From assembly GCA_023443285.1 (NCBI GenBank), contig JAEZVB010000048.1, forward strand, positions 1 to 49,988: a stretch of DNA of 49,988 nucleotides, in the 5' to 3' direction. How positions within the stretch are numbered: position 1 is the stretch's first letter; every line of letters starts with the position of its first letter. Below the pieces are notes generated by a model. That model was given only the letters and a program-made list of their open reading frames with translations. It did no database searches and was not told the origin of the DNA. The position numbers and the translations under genes were made by a program. The stretch comes from Bacillota bacterium. GTDB taxonomy: Bacteria > Bacillota > Negativicutes > Sporomusales > Sporomusaceae. This document shows, one piece after another, positions 16,225 to 22,568 of this stretch.

Positions 16225-16297
16225 TTTTTTATCCTCCAAAAGTTTTTCATCGTAACTTTTGGGAGGTCTATACTAAATTATTTTGTACATACCTCCC
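16225..16297 (-). promoter_or_regulatory. Possible Shine-Dalgarno switch in the rsgA leader
   Basis: On the minus strand three segments follow each other: GGGAGG (16297-16292), CCTCCC (16266-16261) and the ribosome-binding site GGAGG (16237-16233). CCTCCCAAAAGTT can pair with AACTTTTGGAGG, burying the ribosome-binding site in about 12 bp. Alternatively GGGAGGTATGTAC can pair with GTATAGACCTCCC (11 of 13), freeing it. The rest of 16298-16593 holds an AT-rich divergent promoter area with no gene. Confidence 0.5.
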
Positions 16298-16593
16298 ACC
16301 TTGTTACAATATCCGCCGTATTTTTGTTAAACATAATAACAACTCCTTCCGTTAATAATATGCAGTCTACCATCTAAAGCCTGTTGTTCTATGCAAACTG
16401 CATTATTTAATTATTCTATTATAACACAATACCTGCCATCAAACACACGGAACACAGGGGAATTGTCTACCTTCCGCCTGTCCTTCTGAGATAACCGAAT
16501 AAGTGAGAATATTTTACAAAAATTATTATCTCGAATTTCCTCTTTGTGTTACAATTTATATAAATAGAGTTCATAGAGGTAAGGAGGGGTTGC

Positions 16594-17310
16594 ATGTATA
16601 TCAAAGTGGTGTGCATTAACCGTTGGAGGACTGTCTTGCTCTGCTGTGTGTTCCTTGTTTGCTTTACCACGGCAAGCCTCGCAGGGGAAGAATCTATCCT
16701 ACCAGCACCAAACTCAACTGGCGCAGCCAACTATTACGAAATGAGCCCAAACCCCCACTACATATCTCTTGGAGTCAAAGGCTATCAACAGACCACTGAT
16801 TATACCTGTGGCCCGGCTGCTGTTATGTCACTTCTGCGTTGGTACAATATCTTAAGTGACCAATCGATGAACCATGATACCGAGATGCGGATCGCCAAAG
16901 GGATGGGTACTGGCGATATTAACTCTAAACATCCTGGTACTACCCCCCAACAGATGGAAAGCTGGTTAAAGAAAAACGGTTTTGAGGTAACGGTCGGTTA
17001 TAATGGAACCTTGGAAATGCTTCGGGAAAACTTAAAGAAGGGGATACCTACCCTTGTTGAATGGATTGACTGGGGAGGGCACTGGGTAGTCGTTACTGGG
17101 TACCATGCAGCCTACGAATCACCTGAGAAAGGTGTCGACACCATCTTCTTTGCCGATCCTGCTGTTCATTGGACCACTGTCAATAACCCGGACGGAATTT
17201 CTTCCTTTAACGCCTGGCGGTTTCGAGATATGTGGTTTGATGCTCAGTATATTAAACCCGGACGTTTAGTAAAGAACATATATATTATTGCTATCCCTAA
17301 GAAGAATTAG
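16594..17310 (+). CDS. Secreted C39-like cysteine peptidase
   Basis: This 238-residue exported protein has a signal peptide (TVLLCCVFLVCFTTASLAG, cleavage near residue 31) and then a papain-like C39 fold. The nucleophile is in TTDYTCGPAAVMSLL, the histidine in GGHWVVVTGYH, and the Asp in FFADPAVHW. C39 domains process double-glycine leader peptides when attached to ABC exporters; stand-alone secreted versions are of uncertain substrate. AAGGAGGGG precedes the ATG. No transporter or leader peptide gene lies nearby. Confidence 0.8.
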   Translation: MYIKVVCINRWRTVLLCCVFLVCFTTASLAGEESILPAPNSTGAANYYEMSPNPHYISLGVKGYQQTTDYTCGPAAVMSLLRWYNILSDQSMNHDTEMRIAKGMGTGDINSKHPGTTPQQMESWLKKNGFEVTVGYNGTLEMLRENLKKGIPTLVEWIDWGGHWVVVTGYHAAYESPEKGVDTIFFADPAVHWTTVNNPDGISSFNAWRFRDMWFDAQYIKPGRLVKNIYIIAIPKKN

Positions 17311-17361
17311 TGCTTAATAAAAACAATTGCTGGCCTACGTCGCCGATTTTTAAAAAAGTGC

Positions 17362-17390
17362 TTGCCAAGTAACTATTGTTATGTTAATAT
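17362..17390 (+). promoter_or_regulatory. Sigma-A type promoter of the 17.4-kb RNA
   Basis: TTGCCA (17362-17367), a 17-base spacer and TAATAT (17385-17390) form a near-consensus housekeeping promoter. The predicted start at about 17397 coincides with the beginning of the closing stem of the RNA described next. Confidence 0.7.
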
Positions 17391-17396
17391 CTAAGT

Positions 17397-17757
17397 AAGC
17401 ACCATCCCTATAGCGACCTGGATTCAACCAAGTATTGCAGAGGTAGAAACTTTCAGTTTCCGTTGTTGCAAAGAGGTTAGTAGATCTGGCTCAGGATAGT
17501 GTTTTTTGTTTACCCGTTAGTGTATGTAGTCCTCTAATCCCTAAGTATTGAATCTGAGTAAGAGACTGTTTGAAACAAGTTTTTTCATCTGGTTTGTAGT
17601 GATCCATATAGTCTATCTGGTATATATCACAGGGTGCAGACGAATCAATTTATTAAGTTTGGAACAGGTTGTTTGAGATTGTCGTGGATAGTTTAGTGCT
17701 ATAGGGATGGGTGCCGGTAACTGGTAGGAAGAGTAAACTTCCTACCAGTTTTATGTT
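17397..17757 (+). ncRNA. Putative structured non-coding RNA of unknown family, about 350 nt
   Basis: No reading frame of note exists between 17311 and 17841. GCACCATCCCTATAGC (17399-17414) is complementary to GCTATAGGGATGGGTGC (17698-17714; one extra G), closing a 316-nt domain. Further pairings inside: GATTCAA near 17422 with TTGAATC near 17549; GAAAC with GTTTC around a 5-base loop near 17447; GTGAT with ATCAC near 17598-17633; GACGAATC with GATTGTC near 17638-17682. A promoter lies directly before and an intrinsic terminator directly after. It lacks the hallmarks of RNase P, SRP, 6S and tmRNA as I know them, so the family is unassigned. Confidence 0.65.
17719..17757 (+). terminator. Strong intrinsic terminator of the RNA gene
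   Basis: AACTGGTAGGAAG and CTTCCTACCAGTT form a perfect 13-bp stem with a 6-base loop, followed by TTTATGTTT. It follows four bases after the closing stem of the putative RNA. Confidence 0.85.
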
Positions 17758-17841
17758 TACTAGGAATAAAAGCCCTTCGCCCAGTACCGGCATCCGTGTC
17801 ACCTAGTGCAAATAGGGGGAGTTTTTGGAACGAAGGGGTGC

Positions 17842-18246
17842 TTAGAACGTAAATATTTTGGGTGGCTGACCGCTAAAGTCGGACATGGTTGCCTTGCCAT
17901 GTTCCAAATAAAAGATTTCGAATATGGGGTTATCTGGTGTCTGGTAAACTGATTTGACTAAGGGGCTATTGTCAATAATTTTTTTCTTCATAGTTGCATC
18001 AGTACTGAATGTTACCTCACCGCTTATTCTAACTGTGACCATGTCTTTTGATGTTGAGCAGAAAGCAATGGCCGGGTTTTGCTGTAATTGCTGAAAGACT
18101 TCTTTGTTGTTTGCTGTACAAAACCAGAGTTTGCCGTCCTGTTCCAACATAAATCCCCATGGTCGTACACTGGGCGTGTTGGCTACGGTAGTTGCCAAAC
18201 TCCCCATAGGATTAGCATACAAAAACTCAATTACTTCTTTCATCAT
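17842..18246 (-). CDS. Pyridoxamine 5'-phosphate oxidase-fold (flavin-binding) protein
   Basis: This 134-residue protein of the PNPOx-like split-barrel family has GSLATTVANTPSVRPWGFM, GKLWFCTANNKEVFQQLQQNP and the VRISGEVTF strand. Such small proteins bind FMN or F420-like cofactors; many act in redox or stress responses and true PNP oxidase activity is not implied. The ATG follows GGAGGG. It lies downstream of the MarR gene on the same strand but behind that gene's terminator, with its own copy of the MarR-type operator (18265-18276) just before its start. It is therefore probably a target of the MarR repressor. Confidence 0.75.
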   Translation of the reverse strand: MMKEVIEFLYANPMGSLATTVANTPSVRPWGFMLEQDGKLWFCTANNKEVFQQLQQNPAIAFCSTSKDMVTVRISGEVTFSTDATMKKKIIDNSPLVKSVYQTPDNPIFEIFYLEHGKATMSDFSGQPPKIFTF

Positions 18247-18264
18247 TGTCCCTCCAAATTTTTA

Positions 18265-18276
18265 TTAGATATCTAA
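18265..18276. promoter_or_regulatory. MarR-type operator upstream of the PNPOx-like gene
   Basis: TTAGATATCTAA is a perfect 12-base palindrome located 19 bases before the start codon. It matches the TTAGA-N2-TCTAA dyad in the marR promoter (18773-18786). Confidence 0.65.
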
Positions 18277-18286
18277 CTATTTATTT

Positions 18287-18321
18287 AAAATAATAATCTA
18301 CAAGCGGTAGATTATTATTTT
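18287..18321 (-). terminator. Terminator of the MarR gene
   Basis: AAAATAATAATCTAC and GTAGATTATTATTTT pair over 15 bp around the loop AAGCG, eight bases after the MarR stop; the stem itself supplies the U-run. Confidence 0.75.
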
Positions 18322-18328
18322 GAACATA

Positions 18329-18760
18329 TTATCTTGTTTCAAAGTTTTGATTAATTGTAGCGAGCATTTTTTCAAGAATAATAGCTTCTTGCTCTGTCAA
18401 GCCACTGTAAATTATAGAATTAAGCTTATCTCCAATCATGCTAAATATTGGTTCTAATTGTAAGCCTTTTTCAGTAAGCGTGATGAATGTAACCCGACTA
18501 TCTTCTGAACTCTTTTCCTTTGACACGTAACCATAGTCAACAAGTTTATCTATAAGAACAGTTACGGTAGGTTTCGTTCGATGGATTCTTTCTGCCAACT
18601 CCTTCATAGTATAGGTTTTACCTGCATACAGGTGAAACAGTATTTCGCCATGGGAGGGAACAATACCCTCAATGCCGTGTGTTTTAAGTTCGTGTACAAT
18701 AAGTTTATTGGCTTTTTCTCTTATGCGGCTCATTAGTGCGACTGCGTTATTTTGTCTCAT
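18329..18760 (-). CDS. MarR family transcriptional repressor
   Basis: This is a 143-residue winged-helix regulator. GEILFHLYAGKTYTMKELAE, then HRTKPTVTVLIDKLVDYGYV (recognition helix) and the wing EKSSEDSRVTFITLTEKG are typical MarR. I place the start at the ATG at 18760. An in-frame ATG at 18781 lies inside the promoter spacer and has no ribosome-binding site, whereas the consensus promoter predicts transcription to begin at the 18760 ATG itself. It should bind the TTAGA-N2-TCTAA dyads in its own promoter and before the PNPOx-like gene. The inducing signal is unknown. Confidence 0.85.
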   Translation of the reverse strand: MRQNNAVALMSRIREKANKLIVHELKTHGIEGIVPSHGEILFHLYAGKTYTMKELAERIHRTKPTVTVLIDKLVDYGYVSKEKSSEDSRVTFITLTEKGLQLEPIFSMIGDKLNSIIYSGLTEQEAIILEKMLATINQNFETR

Positions 18761-18766
18761 ACTTGC

Positions 18767-18795
18767 ATTATAGTTAGACATCTAACAAATGTCAA
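18767..18795 (-). promoter_or_regulatory. Consensus marR promoter with operator in the spacer
   Basis: Read on the minus strand: TTGACA (18795-18790), 17-base spacer, TATAAT (18772-18767). Both hexamers are perfect. The spacer contains the dyad GTTAGATGTCTAAC (18786-18773). Transcription is expected at about 18760, the A of the MarR start codon, giving a leaderless mRNA. Confidence 0.75.
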
Positions 18796-18877
18796 GAGTG
18801 ATCCGGAAAAAGTATCTGACTAAAAGAAATCAAAGATCGAATAAGATGACGGTTAAGCAAGTAATGCTTGGAATAGC

Positions 18878-18915
18878 AAAAATAAAAAGGGAGATGCTAG
18901 CTATAAGCATCTCCC
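18878..18915 (-). terminator. Minus-strand intrinsic terminator without an evident gene
   Basis: On the minus strand GGGAGATGCT and AGCATCTCCC form a perfect 10-bp stem with a 7-base loop, followed by TTTTTATTTTT. The only gene feeding into it from that side lies on the plus strand, so it probably stops antisense transcription or ends an unseen minus-strand RNA. Confidence 0.6.
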
Positions 18916-19002
18916 AGGGGTATGCAAAACGAATATTATGCTATGTGCTATATACTAAAGGCAGTAGCATTAATACAAACTACTAAACTATCGGAGTAAA
19001 TT

Positions 19003-19425
19003 ATGAACAATAGTGAAAATTACACGCAAGCAATGCAGCAGCTTACTAGTAATAATGAAGGTCAGGACAATAATGAAAAGACAGCGAAATATACGGAAGC
19101 GGATTGGGCACTTATTCGGGAAAAGGCTGATAGAATCCACAAAAGATTAGTTGCAAATATGGATAAGGGGGCTGCTGCACCAGAGGTGCAGGACTTGATA
19201 GCAGAATTAAGGCAACATATTACTGATGACGTCTGTAGTTGTACTCCGGAAATACTCAGACAAATCGCGGATTTATATGTTTTTGACAAACGTTTTACGG
19301 TTAAGGTTGATAACTATCAAGCAGGATTTTCTGCCTTTTTGCGGGACGCAATATATATTTATTGTGATAATTTGGAGCGTGTTCAGAAGGAGTATCCGGA
19401 AGAATTTACAGCGAGGATCTTTTAG
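19003..19425 (+). CDS. Stand-alone TipAS-type antibiotic-recognition domain protein
   Basis: This 140-residue helical protein matches the ligand-binding half of TipA/MerR regulators: W-I-EKADRIHKRLVANMDKG, APEVQDLIAELRQHITDDVC, the EILRQIADLYVFDKRF segment and AFLRDAIYIYCDN. In TipA this domain binds thiopeptide antibiotics; here the N-terminal MerR DNA-binding domain is absent and the first 30 residues are low complexity. It therefore may act as a drug-sequestering protein or bind another partner. A weak GGAG precedes the ATG. No terminator is obvious after it. Confidence 0.7.
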   Translation: MNNSENYTQAMQQLTSNNEGQDNNEKTAKYTEADWALIREKADRIHKRLVANMDKGAAAPEVQDLIAELRQHITDDVCSCTPEILRQIADLYVFDKRFTVKVDNYQAGFSAFLRDAIYIYCDNLERVQKEYPEEFTARIF

Positions 19426-19440
19426 AGTGAGGTCAACCCC

Positions 19441-19602
19441 CTATTTAATTTTCCACGAGCGTATTTCGAGGTGGCTTGTTGTTTTTTGGAAAATACTTTT
19501 TGGGGGATGAGTTAGTGAATATAAATAAGATGCCAGCAGAAAAAAAACACCAAAGCATAGGGTCGATAGAATAATGTGCAAGTTCTCCATAACTATTTCC
19601 AT
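19441..19602 (-). CDS. Small single-pass membrane protein
   Basis: This 53-residue ORF starts at an ATG with GGAGG six bases upstream. It has one hydrophobic segment (IILSTLCFGVFFLLASYLY) and a basic C-terminal tail. No family is recognised. It lies 80 bases downstream of another small gene on the same strand, and both may belong to the transcript controlled by the c-di-GMP riboswitch. Supported by the ribosome-binding site and membrane segment only. Confidence 0.4.
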   Translation of the reverse strand: MEIVMENLHIILSTLCFGVFFLLASYLYSLTHPPKSIFQKTTSHLEIRSWKIK

Positions 19603-19683
19603 ATAGTCCTCCTTGACAAGTGAGCATTGGTGCAAACTGCGACAATATATGCGGTAAGGTAAATAATGGAAATAAATGATATA

Positions 19684-19863
19684 TCACGATTCTGGGTGCA
19701 AAAGATTGATGGCTTTTGTCACATTAGTTTCTAGCATTTTAAGACGCTCGGCAGTGTGAAGCTCGCCTTTTTGCCGGTAAACAATTTCGGTTGCTTGAAT
19801 TATAATCCGTAACTGTTCAAGTTCGATGCGTTTTTCTTCAACCGCCCTAAACACTTGAAGCAT
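19684..19863 (-). CDS. Small protein under c-di-GMP riboswitch control (weak Spo0E resemblance)
   Basis: This 59-residue, probably helical-hairpin protein begins with VEEKRIELEQLRIIIQAT and later has ERLKMLETNVTKAINLL. Length and the opening segment resemble Spo0E-type aspartyl phosphatases, but the diagnostic SQELD motif is missing, so that family is not claimed. The ATG follows GGGGAG by eight bases; a longer reading frame would run into the riboswitch terminator. It is the first gene after the c-di-GMP riboswitch and the most direct candidate for its control. Confidence 0.55.
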   Translation of the reverse strand: MLQVFRAVEEKRIELEQLRIIIQATEIVYRQKGELHTAERLKMLETNVTKAINLLHPES

Positions 19864-19935
19864 AAATAATACTCCCCCATAATGAATGTTAGGGTTATGG
19901 TAGTCAATTTTACTTGTCAGGTAACTCGTATTCTG

Positions 19936-19971
19936 AAAAATAAAAAACACCAATCTATACACAGATTGATG
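19936..19971 (-). terminator. Expression-platform terminator of the c-di-GMP riboswitch
   Basis: On the minus strand CATCAATCT and AGATTGGTG pair, followed by TTTTTTATTTTT. The 5' arm can instead pair with AGATTGGT inside the aptamer (20025-20018), which offers an antiterminator. This predicts that ligand binding favours termination. Confidence 0.75.
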
Positions 19972-19992
19972 CCAGCATGTACAATTCTTTAG

Positions 19993-20078
19993 CGAATCGG
20001 CAACTTGGCAGTCGTAGACCAATCTGTCCTTAGACCCATAGCTTTGCGTCCTTATCTTTCGATAAGTTTGCCTATAGT
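19993..20078 (-). ncRNA. Cyclic di-GMP-I (GEMM) riboswitch aptamer
   Basis: The minus strand shows the GEMM-I signature in order: AUAGGCAAAC, a stem CUUAUC-GAAA-GAUAAG with the GAAA tetraloop, the conserved GGACGCAAAGC, GGGUCUAAGG, then a second arm ending GCCAAGUUGCCGA. These correspond to the P2 hairpin, the ligand-binding core between the helices and the tetraloop-receptor arm. A promoter with TTGACT-N17-TAAAAT lies about 40 bases upstream and a terminator about 20 bases downstream, so it is a complete transcriptional riboswitch. Confidence 0.88.
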
Positions 20079-20115
20079 TTGTAGAATTACGTTTAATAAT
20101 GGAACCCTAAATATG

Positions 20116-20144
20116 ATTTTACATCTAATGTAATAATTAGTCAA
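20116..20144 (-). promoter_or_regulatory. Promoter of the riboswitch transcript
   Basis: Minus strand TTGACT (20144-20139), 17-base spacer, TAAAAT (20121-20116). Confidence 0.6.
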
Positions 20145-20151
20145 CGGAGAG

Positions 20152-20265
20152 TAGGACTAAGGTCACGCTGTTCTGGGATGTTAGTCCTAGATAAATATAT
20201 ATAAGTAAAGGCTTTTCCGATAAATAAGCGCTTCTGAGTTTTTTCTCAGGAGTCTTTTTATTTTT
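20152..20265 (+). promoter_or_regulatory. Structured leader and terminator upstream of the Gfo/Idh gene
   Basis: TAGGACTAA and TTAGTCCTA form a 9-bp inverted repeat at 20155-20194. About 37 bases on, CTTCTGAG (20231-20238) pairs with CTCAGGAG (20245-20252), followed by TCTTTTTATTTTT, an intrinsic terminator 55 bases before the next gene. No ORF precedes it on this strand. It may be an attenuator for the oxidoreductase gene or a small RNA. The repeat could equally be an operator. No known riboswitch consensus was matched. Confidence 0.45.
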
Positions 20266-20319
20266 ACAGGAAAAATCATCACAGGGCAGAATAAGTACTT
20301 AATTAGAAAGAGGTGCCGA

Positions 20320-21402
20320 ATGACTAAGATAAAATTTGCCATAGTCGGGACGGGGTCAATAGCCCCTATTCACGTCCAGGCAATTTCCAGTATAGAAGAT
20401 GCTGAGGTGGTCGCGATTGTTGGTAATTCTGCCGCAAAGGCGCAGGAACTTGCCGATAAATACAATTGCGATTGGTACAATGGCTATCAGGAAATGCTGA
20501 AACGAACAGATATCAATGCAGTTGCCATTTGCACTCCCAATGGACTGCATGCAGAGTTGGGGCTGCAAGCCGCGCTGGCCGGCAAGCATGTTATTATTGA
20601 GAAACCAATTGATATTTCCTTAGAAAAGGCCGATGTTTTGATAAATACCTGCCAAGCCCAAGGCGTCAAGTTGGGAGTGATATTTCAACGGCGTTACAGC
20701 CAAGGAGTAATGGAATTAAAGAAATTGCTCGATCAGGGAAAGTTAGGCAAACTGATTTTCGGCGGTTGCTATATTAAGTTATACCGCAGTCAGGCCTACT
20801 ACGATAGCGGTATTTGGCGCGGAACCTGGGCTATGGATGGCGGTGGCGTTTTAATGAACCAAGGCATCCATTATATAGACATGCTACAGTTTTTGGCAGG
20901 CTCGGTGGCGGAAGTTACCGGTCATTGCGGAACCTTTGGCCATACTGGGCTGGAAGTTGAGGATACTGCTTCAGCCTCTATCAAGTTTCAATCTGGCGCG
21001 CTGGGAGTAATTGAAGGGACTACTTGTGCTTATCCGGGGCTGGTTTCACGCGTCGACATCTATGGTACAGAAGGCAGCGCTGTTATCGAAAATGATGTGC
21101 TTACTTTTGTTCAGCTACAATCAGGTTATGAATATAGAGCAGGGAGCAGTACGGACAATGCCGGCGTAAGCAGCCCGGACATTTCCTGTGAGTGCCACCA
21201 ACGCCAGTATCAGGAGATAGTTACTGCGATTAGACAGAACAGGCAGCTGTCCATCGACGGGGTAGAAGGGCGTAAGGCACTGGAAATCATATTGGCTATT
21301 TATAAGTCGGCATATACTGATAGCAGAGTTGCGCTGCCGCTATCAGACAGTTTATTTTTGCAAGAGCTTATAAAGGCCGGCGGTTTCAAAGCCGGTTATT
21401 AA
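20320..21402 (+). CDS. Gfo/Idh/MocA family NAD(P)-dependent oxidoreductase
   Basis: This 360-residue soluble enzyme has an N-terminal Rossmann fold (FAIVGTGSIAPIHVQAI) with the family's HVIIEKPID motif near residue 94, whose lysine is catalytic. The C-terminal alpha/beta domain has GGGVLMNQGIHYIDMLQFLAG, where the histidine acts with that lysine. Members oxidise or reduce sugars, inositols and their derivatives at a hydroxyl carbon. The substrate cannot be told from sequence, and neighbours give no pathway. GAAAGAGGTG precedes the ATG. It stands behind a leader terminator, suggesting conditional expression. Confidence 0.88.
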   Translation: MTKIKFAIVGTGSIAPIHVQAISSIEDAEVVAIVGNSAAKAQELADKYNCDWYNGYQEMLKRTDINAVAICTPNGLHAELGLQAALAGKHVIIEKPIDISLEKADVLINTCQAQGVKLGVIFQRRYSQGVMELKKLLDQGKLGKLIFGGCYIKLYRSQAYYDSGIWRGTWAMDGGGVLMNQGIHYIDMLQFLAGSVAEVTGHCGTFGHTGLEVEDTASASIKFQSGALGVIEGTTCAYPGLVSRVDIYGTEGSAVIENDVLTFVQLQSGYEYRAGSSTDNAGVSSPDISCECHQRQYQEIVTAIRQNRQLSIDGVEGRKALEIILAIYKSAYTDSRVALPLSDSLFLQELIKAGGFKAGY

Positions 21403-21498
21403 CCCTAACAGAAAGTATAACTTTCTTAAAAGCAGGATAAGTACAACATCGACTTCTGCCTTCGCCAAAGGCTCGGCACAAGCCGTGTTTTCTTTATA

Positions 21499-22191
21499 AT
21501 GAGGAATAATTTAGTACCGAAAGGATTGGTCAAGCTGAAACTGTTCTATAACCAGGAAAATCAAGTGGATGTGGAAGGATTAAATAATACATCCACCGTA
21601 CAGGAATTTTTCGATGCGATCGATGAGTTTTTTACCGACAATCTACTGCCCTGCGAGACTTGTAAGGAAAACTGCTGTAGCGGCAGATTCAAAATCAATA
21701 TGGATAGTGTCAGTGCCAGAAAAATTTCCAAGGGCAAAGTAGAACGCATAATTCCCAAACTGTTTGTGGATGTAGGTGAGAATAAACTCGAGGTGTTCTT
21801 GCTTGCCGGCAAAAAAAAATGCCGCAATCTAAACGGCCTGGGAAGATGTCTTGTATATAAAGAAAGGCCGGCAAGCTGCCGGACATATATTTGCATTCCC
21901 AAAAGTCCCTGCTACAAAATCCTCGAGGCGTCCATTGTTGCTGAATTGCATCATGCCATGCGGGCAGAATACCTCGATGTTGTGCTAAAAGACCGGGCAA
22001 CACCGAAGGCTGCTATAGAACCAGCGCAAGCCTTACGGCAGGAGATAGTAAGTGCCAGTATAGCCTACGGATGTAACAATTATAGCGAAATCCTGATTAA
22101 GGATTGTGTAAAGGCTGATTTCGCACATTCCAATGTAACAGCGGAAGAAGTTGCATTGTTTCAGGAGATCCTTAGTAAAGAAGCACTTTAG
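21499..22191 (+). CDS. YkgJ family cysteine cluster protein
   Basis: This 230-residue protein carries the YkgJ/Fe-S or Zn cysteine signature: CETCKENCCSGRF at about residue 52, then KKCRNLNGLGRCLVYKERP with ASCRTYIC. These eight cysteines probably bind a metal or Fe-S cluster; function of the family is not established. No clear ribosome-binding site precedes the ATG at 21499; TATAAT overlaps the start, so a different start or leaderless translation is possible. The stop overlaps the convergent small gene by four bases. Confidence 0.7.
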   Translation: MRNNLVPKGLVKLKLFYNQENQVDVEGLNNTSTVQEFFDAIDEFFTDNLLPCETCKENCCSGRFKINMDSVSARKISKGKVERIIPKLFVDVGENKLEVFLLAGKKKCRNLNGLGRCLVYKERPASCRTYICIPKSPCYKILEASIVAELHHAMRAEYLDVVLKDRATPKAAIEPAQALRQEIVSASIAYGCNNYSEILIKDCVKADFAHSNVTAEEVALFQEILSKEAL

Positions 22192-22445
22192 TCGATTAAA
22201 TTAGTGGCATTGGTAACAATAAACACATCTAGTATATCCTTGAGGTCGCCGGGCATATCAATATTATGTCTGACACCGACAGAATTTAATGCGCCAGTTA
22301 ATGCAGCCTTAAAAGTGGGGGTTAATAACACCTCTGGATTGGGTGAAGTTATAGCATTAAGGTTAGTAAATATAAATACCTGAACTCCGTCTCTAAAATC
22401 GGGGGGCAATACCTGATTTTGCCGGATAAGTAAATCATTACTCAT
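22188..22445 (-). CDS. Small hypothetical protein
   Basis: This 85-residue protein begins with ATG 7-8 bases after GAGGTG. It contains two similar segments, VFIFTNLNAITSP and VFIVTNATNLID, suggesting an internal duplication. No signal peptide or known family is visible. It overlaps the end of the YkgJ-like gene on the opposite strand by four bases. Confidence 0.55.
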   Translation of the reverse strand: MSNDLLIRQNQVLPPDFRDGVQVFIFTNLNAITSPNPEVLLTPTFKAALTGALNSVGVRHNIDMPGDLKDILDVFIVTNATNLID

Positions 22446-22568
22446 AGTATCACCTCAAAAGAATTGATAATATCTATTTTATGCATGTAGCCTTGGTTTG
22501 TGACAAATGGAATTTTTGCAGGACTTTGGTTTAAAAAGAAAATAAATTAAATTTTTAAGGGAGTCCTT

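Noticed and set aside
16467..16730. 87-residue minus-strand ORF upstream of the C39 gene
   Set aside because: Shadow of the C39 gene's start and promoter; no ribosome-binding site.
17399..17757. tmRNA, RNase P, SRP or 6S RNA identity for the structured RNA
   Set aside because: CTGGATTCAACC near the 5' end recalls the tmRNA CTGGATTCGACG, but there is no T-loop or CCA-type 3' end and no tag frame. The conserved cores of RNase P and SRP RNA were not found, and size and layout do not fit 6S.
19226..19510. 94-residue plus-strand ORF overlapping the TipAS gene end
   Set aside because: Out of frame with a well supported gene and without a ribosome-binding site.
19684..19863. Calling the small riboswitch-controlled gene a Spo0E phosphatase
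   Set aside because: Length and the opening segment fit, but the SQELD signature is absent.
20146..20194. Tetrahydrofolate riboswitch
   Set aside because: GGAGAGTAG and GGGATG recall that family, but the required closing strand and pseudoknot partners are missing and the gene is unrelated to folate.
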